NCBI GenBank assembly: GCA_964632995.1
Contig: CAZWDL010000002.1
Span: forward strand, 62,001 to 126,000
Length of the DNA: 64,000 bases
Direction: 5' to 3'
DNA from: CAZWDL01 sp964632995
GTDB taxonomy: Bacteria > Bacteroidota > Bacteroidia > Chitinophagales > Saprospiraceae
A model generated the notes under the pieces. That model saw only the letters and a list, made by a program, of their open reading frames with translations, made no database searches and was not told the DNA's origin. Position 1 is the first letter of the stretch. Each line of letters begins with the position of its first letter. The translations under genes and the position numbers were made by a program. Shown here piece after piece: positions 17,476-25,407 of this stretch.

Positions 17476-18285
17476 ATGAAAAAGTTATTACTGTCTATTC
17501 CCTTTTGTTTGCTACTGATCAGCGGAGCCGCCCAGGAGCGTTCTTCCACGGAAGACGAAGCACAGGTCAGAGCCCTGATCAATGAGATCGTAGATCTGGT
17601 AGACGGGCTCCGCTCTCCCGTAGAAGCTAAACAATTGTATACTTACTACACGCCCAACTACACCGCTATCCGGACTGATTACCTCATTGACGGCACTTTC
17701 AAATCGAGTTCTATCGATGAGGAAACCTTTAAGATGCGCGTCACCCCCTTTTCCACGGATATAGATCAGCGGGTGGAGTACAAACTGGATAATATCCACT
17801 ATCTCAAAGTGCTGGGCAAAACAGCCATTGCCAACTACACCGCAAATTTCAGCACTTATAATAAATCGGATAAACTAGTGGGAGGCACCCAGGTCATTAC
17901 CGCCCGCCTGGTCAAAACAGATTCGGGCTGGAAAATTCAGAGTACACACGTTGCCGAAGTGAGAGATGACATGCAGCGCGCACTTTGTAATTACGAAGTT
18001 TTTGCTAAAGACAAAAACAACTACCTGCTGCAGGTCTACTATCCGGCCGGCACTTTCTTTCAGCAGGACCATCTCAATATCAAATTCTCCGAAACCGGCA
18101 CCGCCGCCGCCACGATTACCACCGATCAGAATGAATTTCGCTGGGAATCCCAAAAGCTCTATCTTCCCAAGGAGAATGGCGGCAACCAGATCATCAACGC
18201 CGGGAATCGCGAAACTGTGATGGCGGAATTGGTGAAATATTATTACCCGAACCAATGCGCCACCGTAAAAAAGGCCAGTAATTAA
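17476..18285 (+). CDS. Secreted protein with an NTF2/SnoaL-like domain
   Basis: A 269-residue protein with a signal peptide (MKKLLLSIPFCLLLISGAAQ). Residues about 25-155 follow the NTF2-like pattern: a helical start (EAQVRALINEIVDLVDGL), YTPNYTAI, then paired strands ending HYLKVLGKTAIANYTANF and TARLVKTDSGWKIQSTHVAE, the usual last strands of the cone. Residues 160-269 form a second beta-rich region of unknown type. Function unknown; such domains bind small molecules or act as enzymes. Its 3' end touches a CotH-like pseudogene on the other strand. Confidence 0.75.
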   Translation: MKKLLLSIPFCLLLISGAAQERSSTEDEAQVRALINEIVDLVDGLRSPVEAKQLYTYYTPNYTAIRTDYLIDGTFKSSSIDEETFKMRVTPFSTDIDQRVEYKLDNIHYLKVLGKTAIANYTANFSTYNKSDKLVGGTQVITARLVKTDSGWKIQSTHVAEVRDDMQRALCNYEVFAKDKNNYLLQVYYPAGTFFQQDHLNIKFSETGTAAATITTDQNEFRWESQKLYLPKENGGNQIINAGNRETVMAELVKYYYPNQCATVKKASN

Positions 18286-18295
18286 CCGGGAAGGG

Positions 18296-18985
18296 TTCCC
18301 TTTGACTTTTTCTAGATAAATACGGGGCCGATTCAACAAGGGCATAAATTTCCGGTTTTTTGGCCTGAAAGATATCGAAAGCAGCTTTAAACTCGGCCTC
18401 CGTCCGGCAAAACCCCTGGAAAACCCGGTCCCGGACGGTTTTTACATTCAAACTTTTCGGTGGAACCGCGTAACTTGCATTAACCAGTCCCGAATAGTCA
18501 AAATCATAGGGAACGGCCTACAGTATAGGAAGCCCCTCTTCCTTCCTGCTCAACAGCTTGGTATTGTGCAAGCTGGGAATCGACCAGTCGTGATTGCCGA
18601 TCATAAACTGAAAAATGCAGAAGATATTGACGTAGTTGTAGGCTGTGGCGTCCTGATGTACATTCTTCTTTTTTATCGCTTTAGCACCCAGCTGCTGCTC
18701 CAGACGGCCGACCTCCTCAATCAGAAAAGCATAGGCTTCATATTCCTTGTTCTTCCGGCCGGTATCCACGTAAGTCATTCTGATCAGACGAGTGTCGAAG
18801 CTCTTCGGGGTAAACATCTGATACAGTTGGTAGGCCAGGTATTCCTTAAGTATGTATTGTTCATACTGATTACTTTGCTGTTCTTCCACAGGCACTGGTT
18901 CTCCGGTTCGGCTGTAGAAAAAGCCATCCTGGGTTAAGCCTCTCAGCACCCCCAGAAGTAAAAGGATAGTGAAAACCGTTCTCAT
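18296..18985 (-). pseudogene. Decayed copy of the adjacent CotH-like gene
   Basis: Starts MRTVFTILLLLGVLRGLTQ and follows the neighbour at 19019-20101 closely (QYEQYILKEYLAYQLYQMFTP vs GYEQYLFREFLTYRLYNLLSP; FQFMIGNHDWSIPSLHNTKLL vs FQFMIANLDWSVTGLHNLKLV). Three lesions are visible. About 109 residues are missing between the signal peptide and the YEQY block. A TAG at 18518-18520 replaces the Tyr expected in the VPYDFDYSG block, and the frame continues correctly after it to NVKTVRDRVFQGFC. The 3' end is lost near 18296, where homology to the neighbour stops and the frame runs into the 3' end of the convergent gene. If translated, it would give a 155-residue protein. Confidence 0.85.
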
Positions 18986-19018
18986 AATATTTGGAATTTA
19001 AGGTTGGGAATCCAGAGG

Positions 19019-20101
19019 TCATTCCCGGCAATTGCGGATAAAATAAGACTCTACCTGTCCCGGACTTTCAATGATTCTAAAAAAGGAGTGAAGTAAATCG
19101 GTAATTTCCGTCCGGGCGTTTTGCGTAAGCGGATCAAAGCCTTCCACTCTGCTGAATAGCTCCTCGCGATGCGTGCGGAAACGATCCAGCACCCCCTCAA
19201 AGGTTGCCCGGGGCAGGCAGTAGCCCTGGTAAATGCGGTTGACCGGGGGTTCAGGCATATCCGGATCCGGTTCCCGGGAACCGTAAAAGGCGCCTACCAT
19301 CCCCGCGAAGTCAAAGTCGTAAGGTACGGGATACAACACCCCATCGCGCTGCACCAGTTTTAGGTTGTGCAAACCCGTCACCGACCAGTCGAGATTGGCA
19401 ATCATAAACTGGAAAACGGACACCAGGCTGAGTTGCTCCTGATCCACTTCTCTGGGTTTCACTTTTTCCACATCGACTTCCTTTCCCCCATTGCGGCGCG
19501 CCAGGTGGTCCGCTTCTTCGATTAAAAAACCGTAATGCGAACGGCCGTTTTCCCCCTCCGGCCCGGCATAGGTCACTCGCAACAGGCGCACCCGGAAACT
19601 GAGGGGGCTGAGCAGGTTGTACAAACGGTAAGTCAAAAATTCGCGGAAGAGGTATTGTTCGTAGCCGGCGCCTTCGCGACAATGGGTGACCAACTTCAGT
19701 TCATCGAGTACTTTCAGGGGGCTGAGCTCGGTCTCCGGATTGGAAAAGTCCAGCTTGATCGGCGGAAAATTGCAGGCCTCCCGTCGAGAGCTGCCTCGCG
19801 CCTTCAGCCGGATACGCATGCGGGTAAAACGCTGATCGCCGTTGTGGAAAATAACAATGCCGGGCAGATAATCCGGATCGTCCTTTTGGGCAATCAACTG
19901 CTCAAAATCAGTACGCAGTTCCAGGTGTAGCAGGCTATCCTCATTAAACAAATCGCTTACCCATGCGAAGTCCTGTGCCCCCTGTGGCAACAATTGTCCG
20001 GTGCGCGCATCGTACTGCCCCTCTTGGGCGACAAGTCCGGGAAAATACAAGTGACAAAACAAAAGGGTAAGACAGAAAGATGGAAACCTGGGAAACATCA
20101 T
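19019..20101 (-). CDS. Secreted CotH-like protein
   Basis: A 360-residue protein with a signal peptide cut after GLVAQ (about 26). Residues about 95-115 (RMRIRLKARGSSRR, NFPPIKLDF) match the substrate-like RGxS region at the start of CotH-family proteins. The core then has a conserved NLDW (about 235) and a DFD-like site in VPYDFDFAG (about 261), in the order of the atypical protein-kinase fold of CotH. The catalytic Lys cannot be assigned with confidence. In spore formers CotH phosphorylates coat proteins; here a role in modifying extracellular proteins is inferred. The pseudogene 33 bases downstream is a truncated duplicate. Confidence 0.6.
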   Translation of the reverse strand: MMFPRFPSFCLTLLFCHLYFPGLVAQEGQYDARTGQLLPQGAQDFAWVSDLFNEDSLLHLELRTDFEQLIAQKDDPDYLPGIVIFHNGDQRFTRMRIRLKARGSSRREACNFPPIKLDFSNPETELSPLKVLDELKLVTHCREGAGYEQYLFREFLTYRLYNLLSPLSFRVRLLRVTYAGPEGENGRSHYGFLIEEADHLARRNGGKEVDVEKVKPREVDQEQLSLVSVFQFMIANLDWSVTGLHNLKLVQRDGVLYPVPYDFDFAGMVGAFYGSREPDPDMPEPPVNRIYQGYCLPRATFEGVLDRFRTHREELFSRVEGFDPLTQNARTEITDLLHSFFRIIESPGQVESYFIRNCRE

Positions 20102-20183
20102 GGGAACGGTACTCGATTAATAATTAAGATTTGTATAAATTGGGTTTGTATTCCTCCGGAAACTCATAAAAATCATCGTACCC

Positions 20184-20894
20184 ATGCCTGGTCTGTGGAA
20201 ATCTCTTGCCCTCTTTTTCTTTCTAATTCCCTACGGTGGAATCACCCAGGATACGGATACTACCCTTTTCGACCCAAGAGATGAAGTGGAACGATTCTAT
20301 TTCAGCTCCGGTACGGAATTCATATTTTCCTTCGCCAGCGTCGATTATCTCGGCACCACGGACGGAACGCCGATGCGCTTTGCTCCCGTCTTCAACTTCC
20401 AGTCTTATTTCAATTACGATCCCAATGACTACTTTGGAATACTCGCCGGCTTTTCTATCCGAAATGTAGGGTTTATCTTCAACTTTCCGGATTCCGAGAT
20501 CAAGAAAAAATACCGGAATTACAATATCGGAATTCCCGTGGGTCTTAAATTAGGGCGGATGAACGGCGCTTTTCTCTACGGCGGCTACGAACTGGAAATC
20601 CCGGTCCATTACAAGGAAAAAACTTTCATCGGCGGCGACAAAGAAGGCAAGTTCTCAGTCTGGTTCTCGGACAGAGTCCCCGGTATTTACCACTCTATTT
20701 TCTTTGGCGTTCAACTTCCCTACGCTGCCAGCCTGAAGTTCAGATACTATTTGAGCGATTTCTTTAACCCTAATTTCCGAAGGATCGAGAACGGCCAAAC
20801 GGTATTTCCCTACCGGGACCTGAACGCCAGGGTCTTCTACTTCTCCGTGAGTTTCAACCTGTTCAAGGACGCCAACCTGTATATCAACGAATGA
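20184..20894 (+). CDS. Outer-membrane beta-barrel-like hypothetical protein
   Basis: A 236-residue protein with a signal peptide (cleavage near YGGITQ, about 22). It consists of alternating amphipathic strands rich in aromatic residues (FEFIFSFASVDYL-like, FNFQSYFNYD, YFGILAGFSIRNVGFIFNF, YNIGIPVGLKLG, AFLYGGYELEIPV), typical of a small barrel. It ends LNARVFYFSVSFNLFKD, with a last aromatic strand, plus a short tail. The 3' end overlaps by 11 bases the convergent lipoprotein gene at 20884. Role unknown. Confidence 0.72.
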   Translation: MPGLWKSLALFFFLIPYGGITQDTDTTLFDPRDEVERFYFSSGTEFIFSFASVDYLGTTDGTPMRFAPVFNFQSYFNYDPNDYFGILAGFSIRNVGFIFNFPDSEIKKKYRNYNIGIPVGLKLGRMNGAFLYGGYELEIPVHYKEKTFIGGDKEGKFSVWFSDRVPGIYHSIFFGVQLPYAASLKFRYYLSDFFNPNFRRIENGQTVFPYRDLNARVFYFSVSFNLFKDANLYINE

Positions 20895-21501
20895 CGCCAT
20901 CCTCCTTCATCTGCTTGAGGATGAGCTTTGTCAGATCATCGATCACTTTTTCAGTGTTTCCTTCATCATAGGACTGGGAGAGGGCCCGCCAGATCAGCTT
21001 TCCTTCTTCCGTCTCGAATACATTCGTTTCCAGCTGTACCATCTTGCCGTAGTTAAAAGTACCCGGCTCCGGCACTTTCACGATCATCCGGCGATAGTAG
21101 CTGAAAAAATCGTTGTAATACGGGTTCAGCTGCTGATGCTTATCGCCTTTTTTGAACTTAGCCGCTTCCTTGGCATCCACCACCCGGGTGACCAAAACAG
21201 CGTCGATTCCGCTGTCCTTAAAATATTGCTCGAAAGTAGCCGTGCTAATTTCTTCCTCGGTGGAGATCGCCTCCAGTGAAGCCATCGCTTCGATTCCGGA
21301 TTGCCTGTTCAGGCGGTCGCGCATCGCTACTTCAAAAGTTTTACGGACCAGGCGGTTGGGCGAGGTACCCACAACCAGGAATTTGTCGATACCCTGCGCC
21401 GGATAATCCGTATCCGACCAGGTGTCGACCAGCGTTGTTGTTTGTTTAGTACAGGACCAGCTCAGCAGTAAGAGTAGACTCCAGAATAAAAATCTGTTCA
21501 T
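20884..21501 (-). CDS. Predicted lipoprotein, unknown function
   Basis: A 205-residue protein with a lipobox (LSWSC, Cys about 17). After it comes TTTLVDTWSDTDYP, a pattern reminiscent of small outer-membrane lipoproteins with a DUF4136-like fold (not certain), and a helical region RKTFEVAMRDRLNRQSGIEA. The middle part gives ALVTRVVD-type strands and ends WRALSQSYDEGNTEKVIDDL. I use the ATG ending at 21501 in place of a GTG at 21507. It lies convergent with the beta-barrel gene at 20184 with an 11-base overlap of stop regions. Confidence 0.72.
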   Translation of the reverse strand: MNRFLFWSLLLLLSWSCTKQTTTLVDTWSDTDYPAQGIDKFLVVGTSPNRLVRKTFEVAMRDRLNRQSGIEAMASLEAISTEEEISTATFEQYFKDSGIDAVLVTRVVDAKEAAKFKKGDKHQQLNPYYNDFFSYYRRMIVKVPEPGTFNYGKMVQLETNVFETEEGKLIWRALSQSYDEGNTEKVIDDLTKLILKQMKEDGVIR

Positions 21502-21698
21502 TTTCACTAGTTTTTTGATGAGGCCAAATTACAAAAGAAGCATCCTAAATTCGCGTCTCCCCTTGCTAAAAACAATCTTTTCCTATTATTCACCGTTTTT
21601 TATATAACACTTACCCGGTTATGCTGCCAAAAATACTGCCTATTGAATAGGGGAATCTTGCTGTGCAGAACATCCTGTAAATAGAAAATCAAAACACA

Positions 21699-22265
21699 AT
21701 GGTTATGAAAACTATCGGCCTCCGGATAGCCTGTCTGTCCCTGTTCTTGTTTTGCGCCGTGAGCAGCTCTGCCCAATCGGACAACGGCCGTACCGGTATT
21801 CGTGCCGGCTTCCAAACCGCCCAGTTACAAAGCGATATCGGCGCCCTGTTCGAAAGCAACCAAAACCGCTACTTCGTAGGCCTGTACAAGGAATATGGGT
21901 TTTTCCCTCTGCTAAAATTCAACGCCGGTGTGGAATATTACGAAACCGGTTCCCGTGAAAACGGACTCGATCTCAAGCTCGGCTACCTGTCTATCCCGCT
22001 GGCCGTAAAACTCGATATCGGCCTGTTCAACTTCTACGGCGGTGTCAGCGGAGCTTTCCGGCTCTATGCCAACGAGCGCCACGACGGTCAGGAGCTTGAC
22101 ATCCCCGGCAATAAATATGGCCGTACCGATTACTCCACTTTCGTAGGGGGCGGTATCACGCTCCTCTTTGTTGGGATCGACATCCGGCATCACCGGGGAA
22201 AAACTGATGTCTATAATGGTTTCCAGAACAAGTTCTGGCAACTCGGCGCAACGATTAAATTTTAG
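21699..22265 (+). CDS. Small outer-membrane beta-barrel protein (PorT-like)
   Basis: A 188-residue protein with signal peptide cut after SSSAQ (about 26). The mature part reads as an eight-strand barrel: TGIRAGFQTAQL, YFVGLYKEYGF, LKFNAGVEYY, LGYLSIPLAVKLDIGLFNFYGG, and STFVGGGITLLFVGIDIRH, ending FWQLGATIKF with a terminal Phe. It lies 139 bases before the SGNH gene on the same strand but before a separate region, so co-expression is uncertain. Start could also be the ATG two codons later. Confidence 0.78.
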   Translation: MVMKTIGLRIACLSLFLFCAVSSSAQSDNGRTGIRAGFQTAQLQSDIGALFESNQNRYFVGLYKEYGFFPLLKFNAGVEYYETGSRENGLDLKLGYLSIPLAVKLDIGLFNFYGGVSGAFRLYANERHDGQELDIPGNKYGRTDYSTFVGGGITLLFVGIDIRHHRGKTDVYNGFQNKFWQLGATIKF

Positions 22266-22403
22266 CACTAAATGCCCGGCCGCAGCCGGTCGACCCTGCA
22301 AACGCCGAATGCCGGTTCTACCACCTGCTTCTCCTTATCCGGTTTTTATTCGGCTCCAAGCCATTGTTTTTGTTATATTTGGTGCGTTGGACATCCCCCA
22401 TCT

Positions 22404-23864
22404 ATGGAATCACAACCGTTCAAACGCGCTTTTTGGACACTGGCCCTCGCCGGGCTCCTGCTTGTGCTCTACCCTTTCCTGTATCGTCAAAGCCCTTTCC
22501 TGCAGGAACATTTCCGTACTTACCAAATCTCACCTGCCGCCTTGCGGGCTGCTCCCGCGGATACCCTAAGTGTGCAAGACAGCACCCTTGCACTCAGCGC
22601 TCCCGAGCCGCCGCCCAAATACGACGGACGCGCTACGCTCGCCGCTTTTTACGAGGTGTTGCACAAGCAACGCGAACAGATACGCATCGGCCACTACGGC
22701 GATTCGTCTATCGAAGGCGACCTCATCACCGGCTCCTTTCGCGACAGCCTGCAACGTCGCTTTGGCGGGCAAGGCATTGGCCTCGCTCCTGTGGTCAATC
22801 CCATCTCCGGCTTCCGGCGCACCTTACGGCATTCTTTTTCCGACAATTGGAACCATTGCTATATCGGTAAAGAAAACCGGCAGGAACTCCCACGGGGTAT
22901 TAACGGCGAATACTTTACTTCCTGGGCAGAACCGGATACCACCCTGCAACCGGATACCCCGCCGGAAGCCGACACCCTGCGAGCCAAGGGGATGGAAGTG
23001 GAAAACGATCCCGCACACTGGACTTTTTACCGGCGCGCCGCCCTCTTTCCCGGAAGCAGCATTTTTCCTTCCGCCCGGCTGTTCTACGCCGCCCCGCAAC
23101 CCGATTCTACCGGCTACCTCGATGTGGCCGGCCGGCTCTTTATCCGGGCAGGCAGGGAAAATATTGCTTTTGAGCTCGATGGCTCCGCCGCTGTAAATGA
23201 ACAAATATTGAGTGCCGATCCCCTAAGGCGGCTACACCTGAACTTCGAGATCCCTCCCCGGCAACCGATTTATGGCCTCAGTTTCGAAAGCGCCTCGGGG
23301 ATCATCGTCGATAATTTTCCCTCTCGGGGCAACTCCGGCGCCGGTCTGCTGCAAATTAGTCAAAGCACCCTGCGACAATTCCAAAACTACCTGGATTACG
23401 ACCTGATTCTGATGCAATTCGGGCTCAATGCCCTCAATGAGAAAATGATAGATTACCGTTGGTACGAAAGGGAGATGGGGCATGTCGTCCGGCACTTCCG
23501 CAAAGCCATGCCAGGTATGGCTATCATGCTGATCGGCCCTTCCGACCGCGCCATCAAAATCGGAGGGAGCATGCAGACCGACCCCAGCCTGCCCCGCATC
23601 ACCGCCGCCCTGCGCCGCGTAGCCGAAGCAAACGGTACGGCCTTTTTCAGTTTTTACGAAGCAATGGGCGGACAAGGCAGTATGATCGAATGGGTGGAAG
23701 AGCGGCAACCCCGCCTGGCCAATACCGATTACACCCACTTCAACTTCGCCGGGGCCCGGAAAGCAGCGCTGCTGTTACTTGATTTCCTGCTCGAAGGGTA
23801 CGAAAATCATCAAAGTGAAAAGACGACACCGGAAGAAAGTAATAGAACAACGAAGGATGATTAG
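22404..23864 (+). CDS. Membrane-anchored SGNH hydrolase-fold protein
   Basis: A 486-residue protein starting MESQPFKRAFWTLALAGLL, with one N-terminal TM helix (about 9-25) and the rest outside. The SGNH blocks are present: IGHYGDSSIEGD (GDS Ser about residue 100), a glycine-containing block FGLNALNE (about 333-340), and the C-terminal DYTHFN pair (Asp/His about 440). A long insertion between blocks I and III (about 130-330) is beta-rich. Such proteins act as O-acyltransferases or esterases on polymers, as AlgX/AlgJ or PatB do. The frame is open from 22272, but the ATG at 22404 begins the TM segment. Its stop overlaps the next gene's start by 8 bases. Confidence 0.82.
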   Translation: MESQPFKRAFWTLALAGLLLVLYPFLYRQSPFLQEHFRTYQISPAALRAAPADTLSVQDSTLALSAPEPPPKYDGRATLAAFYEVLHKQREQIRIGHYGDSSIEGDLITGSFRDSLQRRFGGQGIGLAPVVNPISGFRRTLRHSFSDNWNHCYIGKENRQELPRGINGEYFTSWAEPDTTLQPDTPPEADTLRAKGMEVENDPAHWTFYRRAALFPGSSIFPSARLFYAAPQPDSTGYLDVAGRLFIRAGRENIAFELDGSAAVNEQILSADPLRRLHLNFEIPPRQPIYGLSFESASGIIVDNFPSRGNSGAGLLQISQSTLRQFQNYLDYDLILMQFGLNALNEKMIDYRWYEREMGHVVRHFRKAMPGMAIMLIGPSDRAIKIGGSMQTDPSLPRITAALRRVAEANGTAFFSFYEAMGGQGSMIEWVEERQPRLANTDYTHFNFAGARKAALLLLDFLLEGYENHQSEKTTPEESNRTTKDD

Positions 23865-25407
23865 GGTAACCGAAACATATAAACCGGGCAACCTGGAGTT
23901 GGGGAGAGCCCCGAACCTAGGGAAGGGAAAGTATGATATTCAAGAATCCCTTGTGGAATGCATTTACAGCTTCTTTCGCACCAGAGGCCCAATCCTTCTC
24001 TTCCTTACCGGGATTGCTTATTCGTATCCGGCGATGGGGCAAAAAGCCGTTTCACCGGATATACCTTCGATAGATACAGCCGTTTACGACTTTCTGGATT
24101 ACGCCAAAAATCACATCGGACAGGCTGCCGCGCTGGCTCCGTTTTTTCAAAAACTGACCCTGCTGGAAGCCGGAAAAACCCACCGTATCAGCATCGTTCA
24201 CATTGGAGATTCTCATATACAAGCCGATCTCTGGAGCGGCCGCCTCCGCAGTCTCCTCCAGGAGCGGTTCGGCAATGCCGGACGAGGGCTCGTGTTTCCC
24301 TACACACTCGCGCGCAGCAATTGCCCCCTGGACTTGGACTTTACCAGCAATACTCCCTGGGTAGCCCGCAAGAGCGTCTTCCGGCGGGAAGGCCCTCCCC
24401 TGGGCATCAGCGGTATCAGCATCCAATCCGAAGGGCGGGCTCCGACCGTTGAAATCAAGCTCCAGGACCGCTACCACTACGGACAGGATTATCGCTTCGA
24501 CAGGGTGACGGTATTCCATACCGCAGATGAAACCTTACAGCCCTGGCTGCCGAGGGCCCGGGCGCCATCCGCCTATGTCACTGCCGGCAACGGACGCCAT
24601 CAGGTGGAATCGGGGGATACGCTCTATGACCTGGCGCGCCGCTACGGCTGCTCCGTCGCGGATCTGCAGCGCTGGAACGGATTGACAGACAGCCGGATTG
24701 ACATTGGCCGGCGGCTCATCGTCAGCTCTTCCGCAGTGCCTCCTCCCGCCCCGGTCGAACTGCCACCCGGTGTTGAAAAAGAACCGCTTTCCGCTCAGTG
24801 CACCCGTTATCGACTCCCCGAACCTGTTAGTAGGTTGACGCTCGCAAGGCCGGGAGAAAAAACAGCGGGGGCCACCCTCTTCGGACTTATCCTGGAAAAA
24901 AGCAATCAACCGGGCATTCTCTATCACAGTATCGGCGTCAATGGCGTCACCTATTATCACTTTAACCGGGCCGAGTATTTCAGCGCACAGTTGCCCGTTC
25001 TACGCCCCGATTTAATAATCGTATCTCTGGGTACCAATGAAGCGCTGGCTACTTCTACCGAGGAAAGCAAATTCCGGGGAGAGGTGCAAAAACTGCTGGC
25101 TACGCTTCGGAAGGTAAGCCCTGAAGCCGCCCTGCTGCTGACCACCAATCCCGACGTATTGCGCCGCAAGCGCTACGACAACCCCGCCAACCTGATGGTG
25201 CGCAAAGTCATCCTGGAAGTGGCCGCTGAGGCTCAGCTGGGATACTGGGACCTGCACAGTCTTATGGGTGGACGGGGCGCCGTAAAAAACTGGCGTGAAG
25301 CCAGACTGGCGCACACCGATTTTATTCACTTCACTAAGGAAGGCTACTGGCTACAGGCCCGGTTGCTGTACCAGGCGCTAATGAAGGCTTACGATGGGAA
25401 TTATTGA
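23857..25407 (+). CDS. SGNH hydrolase-fold protein with an inserted LysM domain
   Basis: A 516-residue exported protein. A late hydrophobic stretch (RGPILLFLTGIAYSYPAMGQ) suggests a signal peptide after a 25-45-residue polar head. SGNH blocks: HIGDSHIQADLW (GDS about 118), SLGTNEAL (Asn in block III) and the C-terminal DFIHFT (about 488). Between them lies a LysM domain (about 248-292; GDTLYDLARRYGCSVADLQRWN), which binds peptidoglycan or chitin-like glycans, so the enzyme is probably held at the wall. Start ATG 23857 overlaps the previous stop; an upstream ATG at 23779 is in-frame but deep inside that gene. It overlaps the MBOAT gene by 14 bases. Confidence 0.82.
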   Translation: MIRVTETYKPGNLELGRAPNLGKGKYDIQESLVECIYSFFRTRGPILLFLTGIAYSYPAMGQKAVSPDIPSIDTAVYDFLDYAKNHIGQAAALAPFFQKLTLLEAGKTHRISIVHIGDSHIQADLWSGRLRSLLQERFGNAGRGLVFPYTLARSNCPLDLDFTSNTPWVARKSVFRREGPPLGISGISIQSEGRAPTVEIKLQDRYHYGQDYRFDRVTVFHTADETLQPWLPRARAPSAYVTAGNGRHQVESGDTLYDLARRYGCSVADLQRWNGLTDSRIDIGRRLIVSSSAVPPPAPVELPPGVEKEPLSAQCTRYRLPEPVSRLTLARPGEKTAGATLFGLILEKSNQPGILYHSIGVNGVTYYHFNRAEYFSAQLPVLRPDLIIVSLGTNEALATSTEESKFRGEVQKLLATLRKVSPEAALLLTTNPDVLRRKRYDNPANLMVRKVILEVAAEAQLGYWDLHSLMGGRGAVKNWREARLAHTDFIHFTKEGYWLQARLLYQALMKAYDGNY

